Below, piece by piece: positions 49,021-60,839 of a DNA stretch of 64,000 bases. The notes below the pieces were generated by a model. The model made no database searches, was not told the DNA's origin, and worked only from the letters and a program-made list of their open reading frames with translations. Position 1 is the stretch's first letter. The number at the start of each line of letters is the position of its first letter. A program made the translations under genes and the position numbers. The DNA is from Zoroaster sp. YZ-2022 (lineage: Eukaryota > Echinodermata > Asteroidea > Forcipulatida > Zoroasteridae): positions 27,324,366-27,388,365 of the forward strand of contig CM055816.1 of the NCBI GenBank assembly GCA_029582265.1. Direction: 5' to 3'.

Positions 49021-49952
49021 GTTGCTTTGTTTTCCGTGTAACTTACATGTGTACGATGCATGCACCCACAAGCAATAGGCTTATTACTAACGTTAGAGGT
49101 CGATTGTTGTTACACTTCGCACACCACATTAACGCTAAAAATGTCGTTTCATTGTGAAGTCACTGAAGATGTCATTGTACAATTCTTTGACAATGTTAAT
49201 TATGTGTGTGATTTTTGGATCTTGTTTCAAAATCATCGAGCGCAGAATTATGTTTTGAAACGGTCATAACGACGGCTTACAATTCACCAATGACTCCTGG
49301 CCATGTGTATCCATGCCATTGATTCGACAGAGGCCTTGCGCTTCGTTTTACGGTAGAACCTACAGTACAGATTTATCGGTGCTATACGGTCATGTTTACT
49401 ATGGAACTTGCAAGTCGTGTGCACATACACTGTACATGTGTACGTTGCGCACAGTTTATGACCCTTTTTTATAATCCCACGGTTTAACCATGGAGCAACT
49501 AAACACAGTGGCAACATTGGTGCCTAACATTGGAGCTTAGTTTATTCATGGTTTATTGCTCCATGCTAACCACAATTACCGTGCCCCGGCCTCCTAGGTC
49601 TACGTCACGAACAGCGCCACCGCGCGTTGGGCAGCATTTGAAATTAGATGAGGCAATTTTTGTAAAAATCAAATTAAAAATAATTAGCCCAATCCAGACA
49701 AAAATTAAACGTAAAATTGTTTTTATTCATATCAATTGATAAAATAACAAAAGAAAATAAATAAGCACAATTTGACTCTTCCTAGGACCTTTAAGGTCGT
49801 CCTTTACCACAAATTTTTTAAAGGCTCCCTTTAAAGAAGGGACACTTTCTCTAAGGTTCCCTTTATGCTCCTAAATGATCTGTTGTAACAGGACGATGTC
49901 AGTTTTCTAGTCCCGTGTAATACCGGTACCTCTGGTGATTACGCTGCCATTG
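49021..49952. other. Interior of the Harbinger element, no coding feature
   Basis: Holds the inverted copy of left-end sequence (49590-49890) and no readable transposase; the DDE nuclease that should follow the minus-strand gene is missing here. Confidence 0.6.
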
Positions 49953-50381
49953 TTATTGTATGCAGTAGAATTTCCTTTTGTTTGCAACAGCGTCCTGTCC
50001 AATTGGAAAACTAATTACTTCGGCCCGTTTTCTTGCTATCACTGCTGAAACACTTCTGACGATTCTTGAAGCCGATGGCTGGGACACTCCTTGCAAATCT
50101 CCGTGAACAATCTGAAACGAACCCGTTGCATAGTAACGGAGTGCAACCAGCAGTTGGGTCCTTGGTGACAGAGGGCGTCCACGATTGTTCTCAGGTTCTG
50201 GTATGTCGTCGCCGATGAAGTTCATCAGGTGGTTCAATTCATCCTTGGTGAACCGAAAGCATTTAAAAAAGGCGTCATCACTGAAATCATCCTCTTGAAA
50301 CTGAGGAAGACGTGTCCTGATACGTGGCATACCCCTAATGACGTCATAGAAACGCGCTAGTCGGTTGACGTAATCACCCAT
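49953..50381 (-). CDS. Harbinger transposase (HARBI1-like) N-terminal part
   Basis: 142 aa from a true ATG (50379-50381). The RFTKDELNHLMNFIG and RTQLLVALRYYATGSFQ stretches, then GDLQGVSQPSASRIV, are the N-terminal helix-turn-helix region of the HARBI1/PIF family. It ends KRKFYCIQ-stop just where the family continues into the first catalytic Asp segment, so the DDE nuclease is lost. The product could bind DNA but not cut it. Alternatively an intron begins here, but I find no DDE exon within the element. Confidence 0.85.
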   Translation of the reverse strand: MGDYVNRLARFYDVIRGMPRIRTRLPQFQEDDFSDDAFFKCFRFTKDELNHLMNFIGDDIPEPENNRGRPLSPRTQLLVALRYYATGSFQIVHGDLQGVSQPSASRIVRSVSAVIARKRAEVISFPIGQDAVANKRKFYCIQ

Positions 50382-50661
50382 CGCTGAGGTATCAGAAGAG
50401 ATCCTTGCACGTTGGCTGCTAAAGGAAGACTAAAAGATACTCCAGACCAACCTTACGTTTAAAGGCCTCCTTAAGGCAAAATAAAGCATTTCCTGTAATA
50501 AAGGAAGGTTCTTGAAACGACCCAACCTTTGCTAAAGGAAGGTACCTAAAAAGGCGTCCTTTGACCCGAGATAAAGGTTGGTTCTTGAAATAAAAATTTA
50601 GCTAAAGGTTGACTTAAAGTCTCCCTTAACGCTAAAGGAACGTTCTAGAATACGGGCCTAT

Positions 50662-51027
50662 ATCTTTCCCATATGTTCCTGTAGACGAAGCCAAGTCAGT
50701 ATTTAGGCTAGACTGTATTTTCAACAACAACAAAAACCTAATAAACTATGCTGCTTTTAATTTTTTTTTAAATGCACCTTTTTAATTTTGAATGAAAAAT
50801 AATGCCACACACAGTTTACGCGACCAGATTCGTTATTCATCCATGGTTCAAAACGAAAATGGACGACGGTCACACATTTGACCGGATGCAAATTGTTCCT
50901 CATGCACAATACCGGTCCGACGCAGATGTTATTTTGTTCAATCTAAACTTTAGAAAACTACAGATATTTAAAATATCTGTCGTCGATCAGATCAGGGAAG
51001 TACGGTACATGTAAGGGGAATGTGCAG
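50662..51027. other. No gene recognised
   Basis: AT-rich; a 70-aa plus frame without domain. Confidence 0.4.
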
Positions 51028-51077
51028 CGCGCGCACACGCACGCACGCACGCACGTACGCACGCACGCACGCACACC
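51028..51077. repeat. GCAC tetranucleotide microsatellite
   Basis: About 12 GCAC/ACGC units, with one GTAC interruption. Confidence 0.95.
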
Positions 51078-51554
51078 TTCGTTGGCAGAAGTAATAAACA
51101 AAAACACTGCGGCATTAACGTGACAATACGTGTTACCTTTTATTTCAGTTCTAACCTTTTTTGCTTCAAGTCGGAAATGTTGATTGTCTCTCTAACCCCC
51201 TGAAAACATCGTAGCTATATCACTGGCTCTGTACCTCTTGTTTCTTCTAACAACCCAAAGTTCTGAGTTCTACAGATGAAACCCCTCGCCCCACTGTACA
51301 TTCAATATGTTGAATAAAACCATGCATTTTCCCACCATTTCCTTCCCGTTTCGCCCGTTAAAGAACAATTTCTACATGTAATCTCACAATGGTCGTCGTA
51401 AACTTTGTCACGTAAAAATTTTACCTGAAAACGCTGATATTTCCCACTAGTTGATGGTGACGTGTCTGTGTCGGTAGACGTACATGCGGCTGTCAACAAA
51501 GTTTAAAATTGTGTACATGTAGCTAGCGTATTGGAGAAAGGTCAATTATTGATA
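51078..51554. other. No feature recognised
   Basis: Only a short 65-aa minus frame rich in Thr and Ser, unassigned. Confidence 0.4.
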
Positions 51555-52630
51555 TTTACTGGAAGGGATGCCAGTCAACTCGCCCCCTGGCAAACTCGCC
51601 CCTTACAAGCTCGCCCGTTACAAACTCGCCCCCTGTCGATACAAACTCGCCCCCTGGCAAACTCGCCCCCTCACAAAGTCGCCCCTCAGCAAACTCGCCC
51701 CCCGGCAAACTTGCCCCTCTACAAACTCGCCCCAGTAAATTTTTAACGCAGTTCACGCTGTTGATTGAGACTGGTTTAACGTTCATATAAGAGAGTAATT
51801 AAACATTATTATAATAAAGGCAGTTCTTTTCAGAACTAATTACTATCTCAATTGAGAATTAAATCACATGGTGTCACCACAGTCTTGCTTATCCTCTTCA
51901 CCATGCAAAGCTACAAGTTTTACCTAACATCATTTCAGTTGACGTTTTATTAATATTTAACGAAAATAAATATTACAAGAAATAATTCATTTACAGTTAC
52001 AATTAAATAGATTAAATAGGAAACTAGCTAAACAAAATACTGAGTAAAATAAATAAGTATAATAAAAATAAATAATTAATTACATACAAAATACAAAAAT
52101 ACAGATAATTAAAATCTAATTAAATCAAACAAATAACTTTGTAAATTTTTCATAGTATATACATACATACATACATATAGTATACATCGTATAAATCATA
52201 ACTGTTTTGTTTATCTAGTTTTATATTTATATTTATTCTAATTTTTTTGTATCTGTTGATTTATTTTTGTTTGGCCCTATGTTTGATTTTCTCTCTTACT
52301 AAATCAGTCTCAATAGTGCCTAATAATCCATTATAATTTTTTTGTCCCCGTACATCATGCCTTTATAATTAATAATATTATACCAGTCTCAATAGCGTGC
52401 GTGAGATCGTCAAAAATTACAGGGGCGGAGTTTGTTGGGGGCGAGTTTGTCGGGGGCAGGTTTGTCAGGGGGCGAGCTTTCCGAGGGGCGGCTTTGTGAG
52501 GGCGAGTTTGTTAGGGGGCAGTTTGTACAAGCAAGGGCGAGTTTGTCAGGGGCGAGTTTGTGAGGGAACGAGTTTGCCAGGGGCGAGTTTGCCAGGGGTC
52601 GAGTTGACTGGCATGCACTGGAAGTAGGCA
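51555..52630. mobile_element. Foldback element: two inverted ACTCGCCCC minisatellite arms
   Basis: The left arm (51565-51735) consists of about ten units like CAAACTCGCCCCCTGG, 13-19 bp each, preceded by ATGCCAGTCAACTCG. The right arm (52426-52612) has the same units as reverse complement (GGGGCGAGTTTGTCAG) and ends CGAGTTGACTGGCAT. The arms enclose about 690 bp of AT-rich DNA, which holds a PLE remnant (51821-51928). Long inverted arms made of short tandem repeats are the hallmark of Foldback-like elements. Confidence 0.75.
51821..51928 (+). mobile_element. 108-bp remnant of the PLE terminal sequence
   Basis: CAGTTCTTTTCAGAACTAAT through GCTACAAGTTTTACCTAA matches the 16-kb PLE end in plus sense, with a small insertion near ATTAAATCACATGG. 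The hammerhead-like part is missing. It sits within the foldback element. Confidence 0.85.
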
Positions 52631-53502
52631 TGTCACTCCCGAAAACGCCCTCTACGTTCGCCACGATCGTGTACAAAAATCCCATTCATAAAAATACCCG
52701 TTTGGTAAGCTGCACCCATATGAGGGCCTTCGGAAAATGCCGATCAATAACGTCATGATTTTAATATGTAAGAGAAGAATAATGAATAGCAAACATTTAC
52801 CAAAGGTTGATAACGTCCAAAACTTTCCAGAATTTATACAAAATCTTATTTGAAAACTTTGATTAATGAGTTGTTTCATGTTTTTATGTTTTTATGTTTA
52901 TGTTTTCATGTTTTTCATGTTTTTAAAATGATTTGTTGTTGTTGTGAGGAACATATAGCAAAAACAGGGCCACAAACAGTGAAAAGTAAAATATTAATTA
53001 TTTCTATTTTTTTAACGCTTTATTGGATTTCGATGAAACAAGAACTAAAATGTACCATTTTAAAAACTTAAGTAATACTCGTTTTGAAGCTCTTTGATTA
53101 CAGCTATTTTTAGGGTGACATGCCTACTGGGAGCCCCTCTTTATTGAAGTGAAACAAATTCTGCGATATAAGATTTACGTTATATCAGCATCCAGAGCGA
53201 GGCAGAAATGCCTCGCTTTGAACCAGTTTGTCATGTGATTCTTCACTGTATAACAGCTGTCTCCATAATGTTGTCATGCCTCTGGGCAAGATGCCTCGCT
53301 TTCATTCACTGCTTGTAAAACAAAGGAATCACAACAAGGAGGCGCACTGTTGTTGTATCTTCCATTGCGCTATTCCTTGCAAGTAGAAGAAAGTAAATTG
53401 ATTTTTAAGTTATCTATAAAATTGGTTGAGCAAGATGTAAATATATAAACCTAGTGAGTTTATGGTATCGTATGATACATTAGTATCATGTTATTCACAT
53501 TT
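52631..53502. other. No gene recognised
   Basis: AT-rich; a short TTTTTATG/TTTTCATG-repeated stretch at 52875-52925. Confidence 0.4.
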
Positions 53503-53995
53503 TAGTGTGACGCTGCGGGGTGTTAAGACGTCTCGACCCTTGTGACGACTCGAAACGAACAACTATGATTCACGACAGCACTCGAGCCTTGTGACAACTC
53601 GACCTGCGAGTCATACTTGGCATTTTCACATAAATACAAAACATGCAGCATGTAAGCTCGTAATGTGACTCAGTTTGTAGAACCATTACCTCAGTAAATA
53701 TTATTTTATTAACATTTAGTCTAATCTGCGGGACGTATATATTGGCGAGAACAGACAAGTCGACCTAAACAAATAGTGTGACCCTGCGGGGGGGGGGGGG
53801 GTTAAGACATCTCGACCCTTGTGAAAACTTGACCTAAACAAAACTCGACCTACGAGCTGTCATATATACTTGGCATTTTCGCATAAAAAAAACATGCACC
53901 ATATGAAAGCCCATAATGTGATTTAGTTTCTAAAACCAATTACGTCATCATTACGTCAATAAATATTATTTCATTAACATTTGCTCGAATTTACC
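53503..53995. repeat. Diverged tandem duplication, about 225 bp x 2
   Basis: 53503-53731 and 53775-53995 share AGTGTGACSCTGCGGGG, TCTCGACCCTTGTGA, TACTTGGCATTTTC and a final TAAATATTATTT..ATTAACATTT. The second copy has a run of ten or more G. Confidence 0.8.
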
Positions 53996-54058
53996 AACTA
54001 TGGGTAGAATGTGGTATCATCCTTTCTCACCTTTTATCACGATAGCAATAAAAATAGT

Positions 54059-54211
54059 TAAAACTTGTAGCTTTGCATGGTGAGGAGGATAAGTAAGACT
54101 AATTGCGGTGACACCATGTGAAATTCTCAATTGAGTAGTAATTAGTTCTGAAAAGAACTGGAGGTACAACTCGAACGTTTCGATCAGTATGCTCTGATCG
54201 TCCTCAGGAGA
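54059..54211 (-). mobile_element. 153-bp minimal PLE-derived retroelement with complete hammerhead-like head
   Basis: Flanked by the 12-bp direct repeat AATAAAAATAGT (54047-54058 and 54212-54223). In sense (minus strand) it starts TCTCCTGAGGAC and ends in ACAAGTTTTA, covering exactly the terminal sequence found at the ends of the 16-kb PLE. It has no coding capacity. It is the longest of the solo copies here and starts at the same hammerhead position as the unrelated-sequence element at 17077. Confidence 0.9.
54172..54211 (-). ncRNA. Hammerhead-ribozyme-like motif of the 54-kb element
   Basis: Minus strand: CTGAGGA, C, stem GATCAG, loop AGCATA, stem CTGATC, GAAACGTT. The 6-bp stem II is fully paired. 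The core matches the hammerhead consensus, with one extra C before stem II. Confidence 0.55.
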
Positions 54212-54223
54212 AATAAAAATAGT

Positions 54224-54743
54224 GCACGTTCTTTTGTAATTCAACTCTTGTCGGTGGTGGTTTTGCAGAAAGGAAATTTGTACACGTTGGTATGATTATG
54301 ACGACGCAGTATCTGTACATAGCGCAAGCTACAGGGTTTGCATAGCACGAAAAGAGGAATTTACAAATAGTTTACGAAAGCTGATATATTACGGAAATTA
54401 GTATTTCCGCATGATTGACTAATATATCCGCGTGTACAGCTCCGTCAAGTTTTCTTAAACAACTTAGATTATTTCCGTAATGTATCCAGCATGCGGAAAC
54501 ATTTTAAACAAAACATTTCAGCAATAATTATTTCAGCATGGTTCAATCACTAAAATACACTATTCATTTCCATCACCTTTAAGAACAAATTCAGTACACC
54601 TTTCCGCGTGTTTTCAGTACAGGTAACAAATGCCGTAATTTTTGTTTGCTTAGGTCACTACATTTCAGTATGTTGCCTTCCATGTTTAAGCACACGCGGC
54701 GGAGAGCTACAGTAACCGTGTAAGCATGGGTGATCACGCTTAT
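54224..54743. other. No feature recognised
   Basis: AT-rich spacer. Confidence 0.4.
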
Positions 54744-55060
54744 CATGTATGTATCATTAATATATGGAATCAATGTATCCACACGTGATCACACAAAATA
54801 AGCTAACTTTCCGCATACTGAAATATTAATCGTCTTTCAACTGTCGTTCAGTACCGTACACTATCATGTACCGGTATGTATCATTATAGATGCAATCAAT
54901 GTATTCCATAAGTGATCAAACAAAATAAGCTAACTTTCCACATACTGAAATATTCACCGTCTTTCGGCCGTCTTTCAGTACACTATCATGTATGTATCAT
55001 TAATAGATGCAATCAATGTATCCACAAGTGATCGCACAAAATCAGCTAACTTTCCACCAG
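54744..55060. repeat. Tandem repeat, ~120 bp x ~3
   Basis: Units share ATCATGTATGTATCATTA, AATCAATGTATCCACA and AAAATAAGCTAACTTTCC. The third unit is cut short at 55060. Confidence 0.85.
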
Positions 55061-55064
55061 ACTT

Positions 55065-55195
55065 GTATTCGAGTCCTCAAACCTCGAGTCCGAGTCCAAG
55101 TCCCCAGTGTCGAGTCCGAGTTTGAGTCCCCAGTGTCGAGTCCGAGTCCCGAATCACAAAGGTCGAGTCCGAGTTCGAGTCACGAGTCACTTAGA
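55065..55195. repeat. GAGTCC-type hexamer minisatellite
   Basis: Irregular CGAGTCCGAGTC and CCCCAGTGT units over about 130 bp, simple sequence. Confidence 0.9.
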
Positions 55196-55380
55196 AAATT
55201 CAAACGAAAAAAGAAAACCTTATACATAATTATGTCAAGGTTCAAAGTTAAGTGAAAAAATACTCGAGACATATGGGCTAGTATCTCGTGTTCCAAATAA
55301 TTCCCAACATTATTCGAAAATGGTTTGAAATTTCTCAAATCTTTCGTAACAATAATATATATACATAATAGTTTTTAATA

Positions 55381-57650
55381 GGGTTCACTAACCCCCCCTC
55401 CTCCCGTCAATTCCTGGTTTTCTTTAAATAGTCACTGCTCGAATGAGTGTTGTAATAATCCCCTCCCTCCCTTCAATTCCTGGTTGGCTTTAAATAGTCA
55501 CTGCTCAAATGAGGGTTTTACTAATCCCCTCCCTCCCCTCAATTCCTGGTTGGCTTTAAATAGTCACTGCTCGAATGAGGGTTCCACTAATCCCTCCCTC
55601 CCGTCAATTCCTGGTTGGCTTTAAATAGTCACTGCTCGAATAAGGGTTCTCCCTAATCCCCTCCCTCCCCTCAATTCCTGGTTGGCTTTAAATAGTCACT
55701 GCTCGAATGAGGGTTCCACTAATCCCTCCCTCCCCTCAATTCCTGGTTGGCTTTAAATAGTCACTGCTCGAATGAGGGTTCTCCCCAATCCCCTCCCTCC
55801 CTCAATTCCTGGTTGGCTTTAAATAGTCACTGCTCGAATGAGGGTTCCACTAATCACCTCCCTCCCCTCAATTCCTGGTTGGCTTTAAATATTCACTGCT
55901 CGAATGAGGGTTTTACTAATCCCCTCCCTCCCCTCAATTCCTGGTTGGCTTTAAATAGTCACTGCTCGAATGAGGGTTCCACTAATCCCTCCCTCCCCTC
56001 AATTCCTGGTTGGCTTTAAATAGTCACTGCTCGAATGAGGGTTCTCTCTAATCCCCTCCCTCCCCTCAATTCCTGGTTGGCTTTAAATAGTCACTGCTCG
56101 AATGAGGGTTCTCCCTAATCCCCTCCCTCCCCTCAATTCCAGGTTGGCTTTAAATAGTCACTGCTCGAATGAGGGTTCCACTAATCACCTCCCTCCCCTC
56201 AATTACTGGTTGGCTTTAAATATTCACTGCTCGAATGAGGGTTTTACTAATCCCCTCCCTCCCCTCAATTCCTGGTTGGCTTTAAATAGTCACTGCTCGA
56301 ATGAGGGTTTCACTAATCCCCTCCCTCCCTCAATTCCTAGTTGGCTTTAAATAGTCACTGCTCGAATGACGGTTTTACTAATCCCCTCCCTCCCCTCAAT
56401 TCATGGTTGGCTTTAAATAGTCACTGCTCGAATGAGGGGTTACTAATCCTCCCCTCAATTCATGGTTGGCTTTAAATAGTCACTGCTCGAATGAGGGATC
56501 CCCAAATCCTCTCCCTCCCCTCAATTCCTGGTTGGCTTTAAATAGTCATTGCTCGAATGAGGGTTTCACTAATCCCTTCCCTCCCCTCAATTCCAGGTTG
56601 GCTTTAAATAGTCACTGTTCGAATGAGGGTTCTCCCCAATCTCCTCCCTCCCCTCAATTCCTGGTTGGCTTTAAATAGTCACTGCTCAAATAAGGGTTTT
56701 AATCCCTCCCTCCTCTCAATTCCTGGTTGGCTTTAAATAGTCACTGCTCGAATGAGGTTCTCCTAATCCCTCCTCCCCTCAATTCCTGGTTGGCTTTTAA
56801 ATAGTCACTGCTCGAATGAGGTTCCTAATCCCTCCCTCCCCTCAATTCCTGGTTGGCTTTAAATAGTCACTGCTCGAATGAGGGTTCTCCCCAATCCCTT
56901 CCCTCCCTCAATTCCTGGTTGTCTTTAAATAGTCACTGCTCGAATGGGGGTTCACTAATCCCCTCCTCCCCTCAATTCCTGGTTGGCTTTAAATAGTCAC
57001 TGCTCGAATGAGGGTTCTCCCCAAATCCTCCTCCCCTCAATTCATGGTTGGCTTTAAATAGTCACTGCTCAAATGAGGCTCTCAAATCCTCCCTCCCCTC
57101 AATTCCTGGTTGGCTTTAAATAGTCACTGCTCGAATGAGGTTTCACTAATCCCCGTCCCTCCCCTCAATTCCTGGTTGGCTTTTAAATAGTCACTGCTCA
57201 ATGGGGTTCCACCTATTCCTCCCTCCCTTAATTCCTGGTTGGCTTTAATTAGTCACTGCTCTGAGGGGGTTCTCCCCAATCCCTCCCTCCCTCAATTCCT
57301 GGTTGGCTTTAAATAGTCACTGCTCGAATGAGGGTTTACTAATCCCTCCCCCCCTCAATTCATGGTTGGCTTTAAATAGTCACTGCTCGAATGAGGGTTT
57401 TCACTAATCCCCCCCCTCAATTCCTGGTTGGTTTTAAATAGTCACTGCTCGAATGAGGGTTTTAATCCCTCCCTCCCCTCAATTCCTGGTTGGCTTTAAA
57501 TAGTCACTGCTCGAATGAGGGTTTCCACTAATCCTCCCTCCCCTCAATTCCTGGTTGGTTTTAAATAGTCACTGCTCGAATGAGGTTCTCCCAATCCTCC
57601 CTCTCAATTCCTGGTTGGATTAAAATAGTCACTACTCAATTAGAGTTCCT
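55381..57650. repeat. 67-bp minisatellite, about 33 units
   Basis: Each unit contains CAATTCCTGGTTGGCTTTAA, ATAGTCACTGCTCGAATGAG and a C/T-rich stretch of variable length (CCCCTCCCTCCCC). Spacing is 64-69 bp. The repeated SHCSNEGS peptides in plus frames are by-products of units near multiples of three. Confidence 0.95.
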
Positions 57651-58107
57651 ACCAATTTTTCCCCCAAGTAGTCACCAATGAACAATCACCTCTCCTTGAC
57701 CTTAAAGTCAATTGTATGACAAAACAAATTGACAACTGTAGGATTAAAGACAACTGTATAAGATTCTCTTTTACAGCCCATATACAAGATTTTTGAAACC
57801 TTTGTTTGCGGGCATGAATTTACTTTTGATATCTTCAAAATAATCAACTAATACTGTCTTAAATTGTGTTTTATCCGAGAACATTTCAAGGATTGAGTGT
57901 GGAGGCAGGACAATGTGAACTAGAGTGTTTGTGACGAAGGATAAAGCATTTTCAGTAAGTTAATTTACCCTTTAAAAAGGTTTACAATTCTTTGTATCTG
58001 TCTCCTGCTACACATATTTTCACAAGCGAACAAACTAACTGTGTTAAGATAAGATTTTCATGTGTGGATACAGTTCTTTTCAAATATTACTTTTCTATTA
58101 TTATTAT
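57651..58107. other. No feature recognised
   Basis: AT-rich spacer between the minisatellite and the LINE tail. Confidence 0.4.
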
Positions 58108-58244
<137 letters not shown>

Positions 58245-58379
58245 GATTTGTAGCGCACACATATCCACCCTGCTGGGCGCTCAAGGCGCGAAAACAAAGA
58301 AAAAACATGAATACAAACATTATACAATGTTAGCATAGGGAAAAAAATATGTACTGAGATACATGTACATACAATGCAA

Positions 58380-58769
58380 TTACAAGTATACATCATCTTT
58401 GAAGAATTGTGACATTAGATGAGTTTTAAGCAGCGACTTAAATCTAGTTATACTATGACAAGATTTGAGTTTAGTTGGAAGATGATTCCAGAGTCTCGGA
58501 GCCGCGACAGAAAAAGACATATCATCCCAGTTCCGTTTTGAAGTTGGTTCCTTTAGGAGTGACATGTTGCTGGAGCGCAAATTGCGTAATGGAGTGTAGA
58601 CTTTAAGCAGTTCAGAAATATAAATTGGAGCAATGTTATTAAATGATTTGTGAACAATTAGCAAAAGTTTAAAAACAATTCTCTGTGAGATGCATGAGAC
58701 CGTAAAGGAGAGCATTCCCGTTATCGAGCCGTGATGTGACAAACGCATGTATAATTTGTTCAGCAGCAC
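58380..58769 (-). pseudogene. LINE ORF, C-terminal domain
   Basis: 129 aa with FKLLLIVHKSFNNIAPIYIS and FSVAAPRLWNHLP, the conserved region that closes CR1/L2-type polymerases, then FKSLLKTHL. This segment is undamaged. Confidence 0.85.
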
Positions 58770-58856
58770 TTTTATTCAATTATTTCCTTATTCGGCTAAT
58801 ATTTCTGATATGAAATGATGATATGCGAACAATGTTGGAGATATGAGGTTTTAAAG

Positions 58857-59618
58857 TCATTGTCGAGTCAAATATAACACCCAAATTACGTGCTTGTGAT
58901 GAGGGTTATCTGCGAGACATATTGTAATAAATGGTAGAGAAACTTTAGATAATTGCTGTCGTGATCCAAATAGAACAAATTCTGTTTTTTCGTCATTCAA
59001 TTTAAAGAAGTTTTGTCTCATCCAACTACGAATTTCTTGAATACATTTCTCCAGTGTTGTAATACACGAATCGGCAGGTTCTTGAGAAAAAACTAATGTA
59101 AAGCTGCGTGTCATCAGCGTAGACATGGTAATTTAAATTATATTTCAAAATGATATCACGAACTGGAAGATATAAACAGTAAACCACTGTGGGCCGAGCA
59201 TGGAGCCTTGGGGTACAGAATAGTCAAGAATAACAGGCTCGGAGATAGCGTTACCAATACAAACATGCTGAGGCCTATTTAAAGGTAGGACTTACACCAA
59301 TCCAGGGCTGTGTCATGTATTTCAAGATGATATTGAAGGCGGGAGAAGGATTTTGTGATTGACTGTGTCAAAAGCGGCGCTTAAGTCTAACAAAACTAAT
59401 GCAGTGGTTTTCCATCATCCATAGCAGATAAAATGTCATTGTTGACGCGAAGGCAGTTTCCGTTCCATGAAATGGTTTATAGGCTGACTGAAATGTGTCC
59501 GACAGGTTATTAACACGAACATGGTCAGAGATCCGTGATGAAACAACTCGCTCGATTGTTTTCCAAGGTACTTTAAATTCGCTACCGGTCGGTAATTCTT
59601 GAAAACTTCCTTGTCCAA
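58857..59618 (-). pseudogene. LINE reverse transcriptase, frameshifted
   Basis: 59618-59436 begins FKNYRPVANLKYLGK, the entry to the RT palm, then breaks. The catalytic YADD is encoded at 59110-59121 in a frame different from the one that continues with QEPADSCITTLEKC and LNDEKTEFVLFGS. Stops and small indels lie between. The enzyme would copy LINE RNA at a nicked target; this copy cannot. Confidence 0.88.
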
Positions 59619-59905
59619 ATTGGGTTTCTTCAGGAGTGGTTTAACATGAGCAACCTTCTGGCTATCAGAAACAACCGGAAGAAAGAGATCTGTTTACAAT
59701 AATTGTGATATACTTAGCAAACACATCAATATTTTGTTTTATTAGCGAAGTTGGTACTGGATCAAGTTCACATGATTTTGATGGCGATTTCATGAGTTTC
59801 TTGATCTCCGTATAAACTCAAACGTAGACAGTCTACAATGTGGATCCTTGCGTGGCGGTGTTTGTGATAGAATGGCAGGTACTGGGAAAAGAACGACGGA
59901 TATTC

Positions 59906-60160
59906 TCAATTTTTGTGACAAAAAGTTTGAAAATGCATTTGCGAGGTCCTGATCGGAAGTGTGTGAGATGGAAGCTTACTAAGTTTTGGGTTTATGAAGC
60001 AGCTTTTCAACAATGCTAAAATTTTTTTCTGATCGCCAAGCTCTCTTCCACAAAGAGATGAGTAGTGAGTTATTTTTGCCTGGTTAATCATGTTCTTCAC
60101 AATATCACGTTGGTTACAGTATTCTTGCCGATGTACTCCAAGTTTCCCATTGTCACCCAC
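59906..60160 (-). pseudogene. LINE linker between endonuclease and RT
   Basis: An 84-aa frame with YCNQRDIVKNMINQAK, the usual basic linker ahead of the RT. It changes frame on both sides. Confidence 0.65.
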
Positions 60161-60221
60161 TTTCGCTCCAGTTGACGGCGGATTTTCCTTGCAGCACGAA
60201 TGTCATCATTGAACCAGGGGT

Positions 60222-60704
60222 TCAGATTGTGGTTAACAGTTCTAGTTTTTTGCGGGCATGATCGTCCAAGATGTTACGGACAGTAGATTCAAATAGATTG
60301 ACACAAGAATCCAGCTCACCATCTTCAAGGTTTACATTTTCCAGTTGAGATTCAATATCATGACATAAATCTTGGATATTTACATTTTTCCAGTGGCAAG
60401 TAGTTACAGAAATGGTAGGTATGAGAGGTTTTTTAAGGTTCATATCTGCCATGATTGCATAATGATCAGGTAAGCCGGGATGGATAGTTATATTTGAGAT
60501 GAGAGGTGAAGTATTTTCACGCGTTATCACGAGGTCAAGACAGTGACCATATCGATGAGTGGGTGCTGTGATGTGCTGGATAAGTTCATGAGCAGAGAGC
60601 AGATCTTTAAACTGATTTGCATAATTGCTTGAAGTGATGTCCATATGAATGTTAAAATCGCCGGTTAAAATAATGTCAGATGGGTGCAAGAGATAATCAC
60701 GCAA
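60222..60704 (-). pseudogene. LINE AP endonuclease, C-terminal half
   Basis: Contains ILTGDFNIHMD (the GDFN active-site motif), RYGHCLDLVITR and HPGLPDHYAIM (the SDH motif, with Pro in place of Ser). It is separated from the first half by a frame change near 60715, where the intervening residues can be read in another frame (RLVNIYRPERD). Confidence 0.85.
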
Positions 60705-60839
60705 TTAATTTATCAAATTCCTGCAGAAAACTGGAGAAATTTACATGTTTACCATCAACATCCCTTTCTGGTCGATATATATTAACAAGGCGAACAGATC
60801 TAGAGTTACATGTTACCTCAGCATGCAGAGATTCAAATG

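Larger units (their letters stand above)
48244..50658. mobile_element. 2.4-kb PIF/Harbinger transposon, internally deleted
   Basis: Terminal inverted repeats: left GGCCCGTATTCTAAAACCC, right (reverse-complemented) GGCCCGTATTCTAGAACGTT, continuing CCTTTA. A 3-bp direct repeat TAT lies on each side (48241-48243 and 50659-50661), the size expected for Harbinger. Inside are a THAP-like fragment (plus) and a HARBI1-like transposase N-terminus (minus). A block of the left end (TGACGTAGACCTAGG, CCTAGGAAATAG) is repeated inverted at 49590-49890, so the element contains an extra internal end or resulted from nesting. The catalytic DDE part of the transposase is absent. Confidence 0.9.

Noticed and set aside
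55747..56678. SHCSNEGS repeat-protein frames
   Set aside because: By-product of the 67-bp minisatellite; no consistent frame through the array.
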